64,000 bases of DNA, from NCBI RefSeq assembly GCF_001724135.1, contig NZ_MEDS01000004.1:1-64000 (forward strand). Reading direction: 5' to 3'. Below, piece by piece: positions 46,747-55,126 of this stretch. The stretch is from Comamonas sp. SCN 65-56. Its GTDB lineage: Bacteria > Pseudomonadota > Gammaproteobacteria > Burkholderiales > Burkholderiaceae_C. Numbering within the stretch: position 1 is the first letter of the stretch; every line of letters starts with the position of its first letter. The notes under the pieces were generated by a model. The model was not told where the DNA came from, did not search any database, and saw only the letters and a program-made list of their open reading frames with translations. Position numbers and translations under genes: made by a program.

Positions 46747-48572
46747 CCCATCGTCAATGGACCTTGCTGGCGATTGTCCTGCTGGCCGTCGCCTGGCCGC
46801 TGCTGTCGCCGTTTTCTGTCACGCTGCTCAACTACATCGGCCTGTACGCCATGGTCGCACTGGGTCTGGTGATGCTCACCGGCGTGGGTGGCATCACCTC
46901 TTTCGGGCAGGCGGCTTTCGTCGGCCTGGGTGCTTACGCCACGGCGTGGATCTGCACCTCGCCGGTGGCGGCCCAGGCGCTGTCCTGGGTGCATGCTGAT
47001 GTGCTGCCGTGGCTCGGGCTGGTGCTGGGGCTGCTGGTCACCGGCGTGATCGCCTGGGTGCTGGGCGCCGTGACACTGCCGCTGTCGGGTCACTTTCTGG
47101 CGCTGGGCACGCTTGCCTGGGGCTTGAGCCTGTACTACGTCTTCGGCAATCTGGAGGGGCTGGGGGGCTTTACCGGCATTTCCGGCATCCAGGCCTTGTC
47201 GATTGCCGGCTACGAACTGACATCGCCGCGGCTGTTTGGCATCATCATCTGGGCGGTGCTGCTGCTGGGCATCCTGGCGATGAACAATCTGCTCGATTCG
47301 CGCGAGGGCCGGGCGATCCGCGCGCTCAAGAGCGGCCGGGTGATGGCCGAATCCATGGGCGTTGATACCTCGCGCCAGCGCATGAAGCTGTTCCTGCTGG
47401 CGGCGCTGCTGGCGGCCGTCTCGGGCTGGCTGTACGCTCATCTGCAGCGCTTCGTCAACCCCACGCCCTTCAGCCTGAACATCAGCATCGAATACCTGTT
47501 CATGGCGGTGGTCGGCGGCTCGGGCCACCTCTGGGGTGCGGTACTGGGCGCGACGCTGATCACGCTGCTCAAGGAGCAGCTGCAGGATCTGCTGCCCAAG
47601 CTCCTGGGCACGAGCGGCAACTTCGAAGTCATCGTCTTCGGCATCTTGATGCTGCTGATCCTGCAGCGCGCGGCCGATGGTCTTTGGCCCTTGATCGCCG
47701 CACGCGCCAAGCGCTGGGTCAAGCCTGCCAGCACTGCGACGGCGAGCGCCCATGTCACGCAGGCCGTGCTGGCGCGGCGCAAGTTGCCGCCGGCGGGGCA
47801 GGTGGTGCTGGATGCCACCCAGGTGACCAAGCGCTTCGCCGGCCTGGTGGCCAACGATGCGGTGGACCTGAACGTGAAGGCTGGCGAAGTGCATGCGCTG
47901 ATCGGCCCCAACGGCGCAGGCAAGAGCACCTTCTTCAACATGATTTCAGGTGTGGACGACCCCACCTCGGGCAGCGTGACGCTGATGGGCCAATCCATGG
48001 CGGGCAAGCCTTCGCGTGCGTTTGCGGGGTTGGGCATGGGCCGCACCTTCCAGCACGTGCGCTTGCTGGGTCAGCGCAGCGTGCTCGAAAACGTCGCGCT
48101 GGGCGCCCACCTGCGCGGCAAAAAGGGTTGGATCGCCGCCATGCTGCGCCGCGACCGCCATGAAGAGGCAGCGCTGCTGGCCGAGGCGCGCAAGCAGATC
48201 GAGCGCTGCGGTCTGATGAGCTACATCGATACCCCTGCGGCCTCGCTGCCGCTCGGACAGCAACGCGTGGTGGAAATCGCCCGCGCACTGGCAGCGCAGC
48301 CCACCATCTTGCTGCTCGATGAACCGGCAGCCGGCCTGCGCCACCTGGAGAAGCAGGCGCTGACCGAGCTGCTCACCCAGCTGCGTGGCGAGGGCATGGC
48401 CCTGCTGGTGGTGGAGCACGACATGGAGTTCGTGATGAACCTGGCCGACCGCATCACGGTGCTGGAATTCGGCAAGGTGATCGCGATCGGCAACCCGGCC
48501 GAGGTGCAGGCCAACCCGCGCGTGATGGAAGCCTATCTGGGCGTGGAAGATACCGAAGGAGCCCCGGCATGA
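46743..48572 (+). CDS. Fused LivM-LivG: ABC permease and ATP-binding subunit in one protein
   Basis: A 609-residue fusion. Residues 1 to about 330 are LivM permease: nine or so helices, with GLYAMVALGLVMLTGVGGIT, SFGQAAFVGLGAYATAW and the loop SREGRAIRALKSGRVMAESM. A linker of about 30 residues follows, then LivG from about 350: Walker A HALIGPNGAGKSTFFNMISG, signature SLPLGQQRVVEIARAL, Walker B TILLLDEPAAGL, and the LivG C-terminal tail (LLVVEHDMEFVMNLADRITV). Such MG fusions are known in Betaproteobacteria. It overlaps livH (ATGA) and livF (ATGA). Confidence 0.93.
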   Translation: MTHRQWTLLAIVLLAVAWPLLSPFSVTLLNYIGLYAMVALGLVMLTGVGGITSFGQAAFVGLGAYATAWICTSPVAAQALSWVHADVLPWLGLVLGLLVTGVIAWVLGAVTLPLSGHFLALGTLAWGLSLYYVFGNLEGLGGFTGISGIQALSIAGYELTSPRLFGIIIWAVLLLGILAMNNLLDSREGRAIRALKSGRVMAESMGVDTSRQRMKLFLLAALLAAVSGWLYAHLQRFVNPTPFSLNISIEYLFMAVVGGSGHLWGAVLGATLITLLKEQLQDLLPKLLGTSGNFEVIVFGILMLLILQRAADGLWPLIAARAKRWVKPASTATASAHVTQAVLARRKLPPAGQVVLDATQVTKRFAGLVANDAVDLNVKAGEVHALIGPNGAGKSTFFNMISGVDDPTSGSVTLMGQSMAGKPSRAFAGLGMGRTFQHVRLLGQRSVLENVALGAHLRGKKGWIAAMLRRDRHEEAALLAEARKQIERCGLMSYIDTPAASLPLGQQRVVEIARALAAQPTILLLDEPAAGLRHLEKQALTELLTQLRGEGMALLVVEHDMEFVMNLADRITVLEFGKVIAIGNPAEVQANPRVMEAYLGVEDTEGAPA

Positions 48573-49306
48573 GTACCAACGCGCTGTTGCAGTTGAAGGG
48601 TTTTTCCGTCTCCTACGGCCCGGTGGAGGCGGTGCACCAGGTGGACCTCACGGTCAACGAAGGTGAGATCGTCACCGTCATCGGCCCCAATGGCGCCGGC
48701 AAGTCGACGCTGCTCAATGCCGCCATGGGCCTGTTGGGTTCGCGCGGCGAGATGCAGTTCGAGGGCAAGACGATCGATCGCCCCTCGGTCGAGGCCATGG
48801 TGGCGCATGGCGTAGGCCTGGTGCCCGAGAAGCGCGAGCTGTTCGGCGAGATGTCGGTCGAGGACAACCTGCTGCTGGGCGGCTTTGCGCGTTGGCGCCG
48901 CGGCCAGCGCGACCAGGCGCAGCGCATGGAAGAGGTGTTCGTGCTGTTCCCGCGCCTGAAGGAGCGCCGGGCGCAGCTGGCGGCCACGCTCTCCGGCGGT
49001 GAACGCCAGATGCTGGCGATCGGCCGCGCGCTGATGGCGCGCCCGCGCCTCTTGATGCTGGATGAGCCCTCACTGGGCCTGGCACCGCTCATCGTGCGCG
49101 AGGTGCTGCAAATCGTCGCCTCACTGCGCGGCATGGGGGTTTCCGTGCTGCTGGTGGAGCAGAACGCACGCGGCGCGCTGCAGGTGGCGGACCGTGGCTA
49201 CGTGCTCGAGATGGGCGCGGTGGCGCTCAGCGGCGAGGCCAGCATGCTGATGAGCGACAAGCGCGTGATCGAGACCTATCTGGGCGCGGGCAAGAAGGCG
49301 GCTTGA
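48569..49306 (+). CDS. livF: LivF-type branched-chain ABC transporter ATP-binding protein
   Basis: A 245-residue ATPase: Walker A VIGPNGAGKSTLLNAAMGLL, signature LSGGERQMLAIGRALMARPR, Walker B LLMLDEPSLGLAPL, H-loop residue replaced by the LivF-type VLLVEQN. The VPEKRELFGEMSVEDNLLLG segment is typical of LivF. It forms a heterodimer with the LivG half of the preceding fusion. Last gene of the plus-strand liv set. Confidence 0.94.
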   Translation: MSTNALLQLKGFSVSYGPVEAVHQVDLTVNEGEIVTVIGPNGAGKSTLLNAAMGLLGSRGEMQFEGKTIDRPSVEAMVAHGVGLVPEKRELFGEMSVEDNLLLGGFARWRRGQRDQAQRMEEVFVLFPRLKERRAQLAATLSGGERQMLAIGRALMARPRLLMLDEPSLGLAPLIVREVLQIVASLRGMGVSVLLVEQNARGALQVADRGYVLEMGAVALSGEASMLMSDKRVIETYLGAGKKAA

Positions 49307-49394
49307 CGCAGCGCCTGCGCCGGGTTTTCGCTATCGGGGCAGGCGTACTGCCCTTTTTTTCAATCCATGCTCCGGCCGCTTGCTTTTCGTTCAA

Positions 49395-49414
49395 TTATTT
49401 AATATATTAAATAA
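49395..49414. promoter_or_regulatory. 20-bp perfect palindrome, probable HpaR operator
   Basis: TTATTTAATATATTAAATAA is a perfect 20-base palindrome immediately upstream of the hpaR start codon. MarR-type regulators bind such AT-rich palindromes. It overlaps where a ribosome site should be, so none exists; hpaR is either leaderless or poorly translated. It may contain the -10 box. Confidence 0.75.
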
Positions 49415-49885
49415 ATGCTTCAGAAAACCCATCTGCACTATCGCAACCTGCCGCTTTTGCTGCTGCAGGCGCGCGAGGCGCTGATGCAGCACTGGCGTCC
49501 CACCTTGCGCGAGCACGGTCTGTCGGACCAGCAGTGGCGCGTGCTGCGTGTGCTGCGCGAGCAGTCCGATGGCTTGGAGACCGGGCGGCTGGCGGAGCAG
49601 GCGTTCATTCTTGGCCCCAGCCTCACCGGCATTCTTGCGCGCATGCAGCGTGCGGGCCTGGTCACACGCGAGCGCAGCGGCGAGGATGCGCGCCGAAGCG
49701 TAGTGCGGGCCACTCGGCAGGGGCGGGCATTGGCGGATGCGCTGTCGGGCTCGATTGCCGCGCAGTACGAAGACCTGGCCCAGCATCTGGGCGCTGAACC
49801 GCTGCAACAGCTCTACCGCTTGCTGGACGGGCTGCTCGCCTTGCCGGCGCATGCGGTGGAGCTCCAAAAATCCGTGGAGGAATGA
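49415..49885 (+). CDS. hpaR: MarR-family regulator of homoprotocatechuate degradation
   Basis: A 156-residue MarR protein with the HpaR pattern: YRNLPLLLLQAREALMQHWR at the N-terminus (dimerisation and ligand), recognition region LSDQQWRVLRVLREQSDGLE and GPSLTGILARMQRAGLVTRE, wing RSGEDARRSVVRAT. HpaR represses the meta-cleavage genes and is relieved by pathway aromatics. It is the first gene of the hpa row, three bases ahead of hpaG1, and carries a perfect palindrome just upstream. Confidence 0.92.
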   Translation: MLQKTHLHYRNLPLLLLQAREALMQHWRPTLREHGLSDQQWRVLRVLREQSDGLETGRLAEQAFILGPSLTGILARMQRAGLVTRERSGEDARRSVVRATRQGRALADALSGSIAAQYEDLAQHLGAEPLQQLYRLLDGLLALPAHAVELQKSVEE

Positions 49886-49888
49886 ACC

Positions 49889-50587
49889 ATGACCACCCCC
49901 GCACCCTGGCAGCCCCGGGGCACCGTCTACGGCACCTTGCTGAACTTTCAGCGTGAGCATGCGCTGTGGGCGCCAAGGATGGCCGAGGCGCCCTACAAGG
50001 CGGCACCGAAGGCGCCGGTGTTGTACGTGAAGACCGCCAATACCTTTGCGCACTATGGCGCGGCCGTGTCAGTGCCGGGTGAAGTCTGGGTCAGCGCTTC
50101 GCTGGGTTTGGTGGTCGGAAATTCAGATCAAAACAGGGCGTTGGCGCAATATGGGCAAGCGCAAGCAGCTATCAAAACAGGTAGTTTGCCTGGCGTCATC
50201 GGCTGCGTTTTGCTGGCCGATCTGAGCCTGCCGCACGAGAGTTATTACCGCCCGCCGATCAAATTCCGCAACCGCGACGGATTTCTGGTGTGTGCCCCGG
50301 CGGTCACGCCGCTGGCGCTGGCTGAGCTGGCCGGGCTGCAAATCGAAACCCGCATCAACGGCACGCTGGTGCAAACCCAGGATTTGTCCACGCTGGTGCG
50401 CGACGCAGCGGCGCTGCTGGCCGATGTGTCCGAATTCATGACGCTGCAGCCCGGCGATGTGCTGATGCTGGGCACCGACTGCCTGCCCGATGGCACGCGC
50501 CCGCTGGCCAAGGCGGGAGACCGCATTGACATCCGTGCGCCCGGCCTGGCCGCGCTGCACCACACCCTGATTCAGGAGGCCGCATGA
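49889..50587 (+). CDS. hpaG1: HpaG N-terminal half (isomerase/decarboxylase subunit HpaG1)
   Basis: A 232-residue fumarylacetoacetate hydrolase-fold protein corresponding to the N-terminal half of E. coli HpaG. RGTVYGTLLNFQREHALWAP, VLYVKTANTFAHYGAAVSVP, PHESYYRPPIKFRNRDGFLV and LQPGDVLMLGTD are conserved. It isomerises or decarboxylates OPET on the way to 2-hydroxyhepta-2,4-dienedioate. Residues about 78-98 (SDQNRALAQYGQAQAAIKTG) are encoded by a dispersed repeat and replace the family's normal loop. GGAGG precedes it; it overlaps hpaG2 by four bases. Confidence 0.9.
   Translation: MTTPAPWQPRGTVYGTLLNFQREHALWAPRMAEAPYKAAPKAPVLYVKTANTFAHYGAAVSVPGEVWVSASLGLVVGNSDQNRALAQYGQAQAAIKTGSLPGVIGCVLLADLSLPHESYYRPPIKFRNRDGFLVCAPAVTPLALAELAGLQIETRINGTLVQTQDLSTLVRDAAALLADVSEFMTLQPGDVLMLGTDCLPDGTRPLAKAGDRIDIRAPGLAALHHTLIQEAA
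50122..50179 (-). repeat. Dispersed repeat, copy 8 (inside hpaG1)
   Basis: On the minus strand TTTTGATAGCTGCTTGCGCT, then TTGCGCCAACGCCCTGTTTT and GATCTGAA. This is the most complete copy. Read in frame in hpaG1. Confidence 0.7.
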
Positions 50588-51363
50588 AGCACGCCCGCAT
50601 CGCCTGGGCTGGCGCCGTTCACCACGCCATCGAGCGTGACGGTCAGCTGGAGCTGCAAACGCCCGCCTTCCAGGGAAGGCGCCTGTCACTGGATGAAGTT
50701 ACCTGGCTGCCGCCGCTGGCGCCCACGCCACGCGCGCGCACCGTGCTCGCGCTGGGTTTGAACTATGCCGACCATGCGCGCGAGCTGGCCTTCAAGCCGC
50801 CCGAGGAGCCGCTGGCCTTTGCCAAGGGCGCAGCCTCGCTGATCGGCCACCGCGCCCACACCGTGCGCCCCGATGGCGTGGCCAACATGCATTACGAATG
50901 CGAATTGGCGGTGGTGATTGGCCGCGAAGCCCGGCGAGTGCGCAAGGCCGATGCCTACGATTTCGTGCGCGGCTACACCGTGGCCAACGATTTCGCCATC
51001 CGCGACTACCTGGAGAACTGGTACCGCCCCAATCTGCGCGTGAAGAACCGCGACACCTGCACGCCGATCGGCCCCTGGCTGGTCGATGCGTCCGATGTGC
51101 CTGACCCGATGGCGCTCGGCTTGCAGACCACGGTCGACGGTCAGATCACGCAGCAGGGAAGTACCGCCGACATGGTCTTCGACGTGCCGACGCTGATCGA
51201 GTATTTCACCGGTTTCATGACGCTCTACCCCGGCGATCTGATCCTGACCGGCACGCCCGACGGTGTGGTTGACTGCCCGGTCGGCAGCCATGTGGTCTGC
51301 AGCATCGAAGGTATTGGCAGCCTGGCAACCACCATGGTGGCGCAACACCACTCCACCCCTTGA
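50584..51363 (+). CDS. hpaG2: HpaG C-terminal half (HpaG2)
   Basis: A 259-residue FAH-fold protein corresponding to the C-terminal half of E. coli HpaG. VLALGLNYADHARELAFKPP, the metal site DGVANMHYECELAVVIGREA (E-x-E motif), YTVANDFAIRDYLENWYRPN and LYPGDLILTGTPDGV are canonical. It works with HpaG1 in OPET decarboxylation and HHDD isomerisation. The split into two genes is common outside enterics. AGGAGG precedes the start. Confidence 0.93.
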   Translation: MKHARIAWAGAVHHAIERDGQLELQTPAFQGRRLSLDEVTWLPPLAPTPRARTVLALGLNYADHARELAFKPPEEPLAFAKGAASLIGHRAHTVRPDGVANMHYECELAVVIGREARRVRKADAYDFVRGYTVANDFAIRDYLENWYRPNLRVKNRDTCTPIGPWLVDASDVPDPMALGLQTTVDGQITQQGSTADMVFDVPTLIEYFTGFMTLYPGDLILTGTPDGVVDCPVGSHVVCSIEGIGSLATTMVAQHHSTP

Positions 51364-51382
51364 TATCCGCGCGAGGACAGCT

Positions 51383-52852
51383 ATGAAAATTGACCATCTG
51401 ATCGACGGCAAAAGCGTTGCCGGCAGCGACTACTTCGAGACCGTCAACCCCGCCACGCAGCAGGTGCTGGCCGAGGTGGCTTCGGGCGGCGAGGCCGAGG
51501 TGCAGGCCGCCGTCGCTGCCGCCAAAGCCGCCTTTCCGAAATGGGCCAGCATGGCTGCGCCCGAGCGCGCCAAAAAGGTACGCGCGCTGGGCGATCTGAT
51601 CGCCAGACATGTGCCCGAAATCGCCCGCACCGAGACCGACGATACCGGCCAGGTCATAGCGCAGACCGGCAAGGCCCTGATCCCGCGCGCCGCCGACAAT
51701 TTCTACTACTTCGCCGAGATGTGCACGCGCGTGGACGGCCACACCTACCCCACGCCCACGCACCTGAACTACACGCTGTTTCACCCGGTGGGCGTGTGCG
51801 CGCTCATCAGCCCCTGGAACGTGCCGTTCATGACCTCGACCTGGAAGGTCGCGCCGTGTCTGGCGTTCGGCAACACGGCGGTGCTCAAGATGAGCGAACT
51901 CTCGCCCCTGACGGCCGCGCGCCTGGGCGAGCTGGCGCTGGAGGCCGGCATCCCGGCCGGCGTGCTCAACATCGTGCATGGCTTTGGCAAGGAAGCCGGC
52001 GAGCCGCTGTGCGCCCATCCGGATGTGCGCGCCATCAGCTTCACCGGATCGACCGCCACCGGCAACCGTATCGTCAAGACGGCAGGCCTGAAGAAATTCA
52101 GCATGGAGCTGGGCGGCAAGAGCCCGTTCGTCATTTTTGACGACGCCGATTTCGAACGCGCGCTGGATGCCGCCGTGTTCATGATCTTTTCCAACAACGG
52201 CGAGCGTTGCACCGCGGGCAGCCGCATCCTGGTGCAGCAGAGCATTTACGCGGACTTTGCGCAGAAGTTCGCCGAGCGCGCCAGGAGGATCATCGTCGGC
52301 GATCCGCAGGATGAAAAGACCATCGTCGGCCCGATGGTCAGCAAGAACCATCTCGCCAAGGTGCGTAGCTATATCGAGCTGGGTCCCAAAGAGGGCGCGA
52401 CCCTGCTGTGCGGCGGCATTGACAGGCCCAGCTACGCGCCAACATTGGCGGAGCGCGTGAAGGACGGCAACTTCGTCTGGCCGACGGTGTTTGCCGATGT
52501 CGACAACCGCATGAAGATTGCGCAAGAGGAAATCTTCGGCCCGGTGGCTTGCCTGATTCCGTTCAAGGACGAGGCGCACGCGATCGAACTGGCCAATGAC
52601 ATCCAGTACGGGCTGTCCAGCTATGTCTGGAGCGAGAACATCGGCCGCGCGCACCGCGTGGCCGCCGCGATCGAGGCCGGCATGTGCTTCGTCAACAGCC
52701 AGAACGTGCGCGATTTGCGCCAGCCCTTCGGCGGCACCAAGGCCAGCGGCACCGGGCGCGAGGGCGGCACCTGGAGCTATGAAGTCTTTCTGGAGCCCAA
52801 GAACGTCGCGGTGTCGATGGGCTCGCACCACATTCCACATTGGGGTGCCTGA
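51383..52852 (+). CDS. hpaE: 5-carboxymethyl-2-hydroxymuconate semialdehyde dehydrogenase
   Basis: A 489-residue aldehyde dehydrogenase. Catalytic Cys in NNGERCTAGSRILVQQSIYA, Glu in SMELGGKSPFVIFDDADF, NAD loop SFTGSTATGNRIVKTAG. Sequence and position match HpaE, which oxidises the HpaD ring-cleavage product to 5-carboxymethyl-2-hydroxymuconate. The ATG at 51383 follows GAGGACAGCT and gives the family start MKIDHLIDGK. Confidence 0.94.
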   Translation: MKIDHLIDGKSVAGSDYFETVNPATQQVLAEVASGGEAEVQAAVAAAKAAFPKWASMAAPERAKKVRALGDLIARHVPEIARTETDDTGQVIAQTGKALIPRAADNFYYFAEMCTRVDGHTYPTPTHLNYTLFHPVGVCALISPWNVPFMTSTWKVAPCLAFGNTAVLKMSELSPLTAARLGELALEAGIPAGVLNIVHGFGKEAGEPLCAHPDVRAISFTGSTATGNRIVKTAGLKKFSMELGGKSPFVIFDDADFERALDAAVFMIFSNNGERCTAGSRILVQQSIYADFAQKFAERARRIIVGDPQDEKTIVGPMVSKNHLAKVRSYIELGPKEGATLLCGGIDRPSYAPTLAERVKDGNFVWPTVFADVDNRMKIAQEEIFGPVACLIPFKDEAHAIELANDIQYGLSSYVWSENIGRAHRVAAAIEAGMCFVNSQNVRDLRQPFGGTKASGTGREGGTWSYEVFLEPKNVAVSMGSHHIPHWGA

Positions 52853-52894
52853 CGCCTTCGCGCCGGCCCGCCTGCTTCACTCAAGGAGATCGTC

Positions 52895-53818
52895 ATGGGA
52901 ACCCTTGCTCTCGCTGCCAAGATCACCCACGTGCCCAGCATGTACCTTTCGGAGCTGCCCGGCCCGCGCCAGGGCACGCGCAAGGACGCCATCGAAGGTC
53001 ACCAGGAGATCAGCCGCCGCTGCCGCGCGCTGGGCGTGGATACGCTGGTGGTGTTTGACACCCACTGGCTGGTCAATGCCAACTACCACCTCAACTGCGC
53101 ACCACACTGGTCGGGCACCTACACCAGCAACGAGCTGCCGCATTTCATCAGCAACATGCGCTACAGCTTTGCCGGCAATCCGGAACTTGGCAGGCTGCTG
53201 GCCCAGGTGTGCAACGCGCAGGGCGTGGAAACCCTGGCGCACGATGCCACCACGCTGGCGCCCGAGTACGGCACGCTGGTGCCGATGCGCTACATGAACC
53301 AGGACGAAAAATTCAAGGTGGTCTCGGTCTCGGCGCTGTGTACCAGCCACTATCTCAACGATAGCGCGCGCCTCGGATGGGCCATGCGCGAGGCGGTGGA
53401 AAAGCATTACGACGGCACGGTGGCCTTCCTGGCCAGCGGCTCGCTGTCGCATCGTTTTGCGCAAAACGGCCTGGCGCCGGAATTTGCCTTCAAGATCTGG
53501 AGCCCCTTCCTTGAGCGTCTGGACCATGATGTCGTGCGGATGTGGCAAAGCGGTGAGTGGCAGGACTTCTGCGCTATGCTGCCCGAATACGCCGTCAAGG
53601 GCCATGGCGAGGGCATGATGCACGACACCGCGATGCTGCTGGGCGCGCTCGGCTGGTCGGCCTACGACGGCAAGGCGGAAGTCATCACGCCGTACTTCGC
53701 GGCCTCGGGCACCGGGCAGCTGAATGCCATCTTCCCCGTCACGCCGCAGGACGGCAGTGCGGTGCCGGAGCCCGAAGCCTCGCGCGCCGGCAGCTACAAA
53801 GCCTTTCCCCGTTTGTGA
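52895..53818 (+). CDS. hpaD: 3,4-dihydroxyphenylacetate 2,3-dioxygenase
   Basis: A 307-residue class III (LigB-type) extradiol dioxygenase. AAKITHVPSMYLSELPGPRQ carries an Fe-ligand His; VVFDTHWLVNANYHL, VEKHYDGTVAFLASGSLSHR and PEYAVKGHGEGMMHDTAMLL are family blocks. It cleaves homoprotocatechuate next to the OH groups using Fe(II). AAGGAG precedes the ATG. It follows hpaE and precedes hpaF. Confidence 0.94.
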   Translation: MGTLALAAKITHVPSMYLSELPGPRQGTRKDAIEGHQEISRRCRALGVDTLVVFDTHWLVNANYHLNCAPHWSGTYTSNELPHFISNMRYSFAGNPELGRLLAQVCNAQGVETLAHDATTLAPEYGTLVPMRYMNQDEKFKVVSVSALCTSHYLNDSARLGWAMREAVEKHYDGTVAFLASGSLSHRFAQNGLAPEFAFKIWSPFLERLDHDVVRMWQSGEWQDFCAMLPEYAVKGHGEGMMHDTAMLLGALGWSAYDGKAEVITPYFAASGTGQLNAIFPVTPQDGSAVPEPEASRAGSYKAFPRL

Positions 53819-53842
53819 AATGTCTGGATTGGAGACCGCACC

Positions 53843-54301
53843 ATGCCCCATCTCGTGATCAATTACTCCGGCAATCTCGATGCCGTGCTCGACATGCCGC
53901 GCCTGTGCCGCGATTGCGCCGATGCCATGCTGGCCGTGCGCGATGAGGAGGGCAAGCAGGTCTTCCCCACCGGCGGCACGCGCGTGCTGGCCTTTCCCGC
54001 GCCGCACTTCGCGCTGGCCGACGGCGGCGCGGCCGGCCGCGCGGCGGGTGCCGGCAAGACCGGCCTGACGAGCGATGACCCGGGCGAGTACGGCTTCATG
54101 TACGCCAACCTGCGCATGGCGCGCGGGCGAAGTGCCGCGTCGCAGCAAAAGGCCGGCGAGGCGGTGGTGACGGCCATTCGCATGCACCTGGACCCGGCGA
54201 TGGCGACGCGCCACATCGGCCTGACGGTGCAGGTGGATGAAGGCATGGAAGTGTTCGACGCCAAGCACAGCACCATTCATCCCTTGTTCAAGAAACCCTG
54301 A
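53843..54301 (+). CDS. hpaF: 5-carboxymethyl-2-hydroxymuconate Delta-isomerase
   Basis: A 152-residue tautomerase-fold enzyme. Pro2 (MPHLVINYSGN) becomes the catalytic N-terminal Pro1. The C-terminal HSTIHPLFKKP matches the family. About 25 extra residues (DGGAAGRAAGAGKTGLTSDD) lie in the middle compared with the roughly 126-residue E. coli HpaF. It isomerises CHM to OPET. Confidence 0.9.
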   Translation: MPHLVINYSGNLDAVLDMPRLCRDCADAMLAVRDEEGKQVFPTGGTRVLAFPAPHFALADGGAAGRAAGAGKTGLTSDDPGEYGFMYANLRMARGRSAASQQKAGEAVVTAIRMHLDPAMATRHIGLTVQVDEGMEVFDAKHSTIHPLFKKP

Positions 54302-54304
54302 GCC

Positions 54305-55120
54305 ATGTTGACCGAAGCACAGATCACGCAGCTCGCCGCCGAGCTGCAGGCCAGCGAGCAATCGCGTCAGCAGGTGGAGCATTTTTCCAAGCGCTTTTCC
54401 GACATGACCATCGAGGACGGCTACCGCGTGAGCCGCGCCTGGGTGGCGCTGCAGCTGGCGCAGGGCCGCACGGTGATCGGCCACAAGATCGGCCTCACCA
54501 GCCGCGCGATGCAGATCAGCAGCCAGATCACCGAGCCCGACTACGGCACGCTGCTCGATTCGATGCTGTTCACGGCCACACCGGGTCAGGTGCTGCGCCT
54601 GCCCACGGAGCGTTTCATCGCACCGCGCGTCGAGGTGGAGCTGGCCTTCGTCCTGAAATCCGATCTCCAGGGGCCGGATATCGGTGTCGAAGACGTGCTG
54701 GCGGCGACGGACTACGTCACGCCGGCGATCGAAATCATCGATGCGCGCATCGAGCAGTTTGACCGCCACACCAAGGTGATGCGCAAGGTCTACGACACCA
54801 TCAGCGACAACGCGGCCAATGCCGGCATCGTCGTCGGCGCCGGGCGGGCCGATGCGCGTGCGATCGACCGTCCCTGGGTCGGCGCCATCCTGTGCCAGAA
54901 CGGCGTGGTCGAGGAAACCGGCCTGGCGGCCGGCGTGCAGGGCGACCCGGCCATCGGCATCGCCTGGCTGGCCAACAAGCTCGCGCCCTGGGGCGAGACG
55001 CTCAAGGCTGGGCAGATCGTGCTGGCGGGCTCGTTCACGCGCCCGGTCGCGGCCAAAAAGGGCGATGCCTTCCAGGCCGATTACGGGCCGCTCGGCACGC
55101 TGTCCTTTGAATTTGTCTGA
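54305..55120 (+). CDS. hpaH: 2-oxo-hept-4-ene-1,7-dioate hydratase
   Basis: A 271-residue FAH-fold hydratase. [60 protein letters not shown] (metal-binding EVE) and [20 protein letters not shown] are typical HpaH. It hydrates the OHED product to 4-hydroxy-2-oxoheptanedioate. Three bases separate it from hpaF; hpaI follows six bases later. Confidence 0.94.
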   Translation: MLTEAQITQLAAELQASEQSRQQVEHFSKRFSDMTIEDGYRVSRAWVALQLAQGRTVIGHKIGLTSRAMQISSQITEPDYGTLLDSMLFTATPGQVLRLPTERFIAPRVEVELAFVLKSDLQGPDIGVEDVLAATDYVTPAIEIIDARIEQFDRHTKVMRKVYDTISDNAANAGIVVGAGRADARAIDRPWVGAILCQNGVVEETGLAAGVQGDPAIGIAWLANKLAPWGETLKAGQIVLAGSFTRPVAAKKGDAFQADYGPLGTLSFEFV

Positions 55121-55126
55121 AACACC

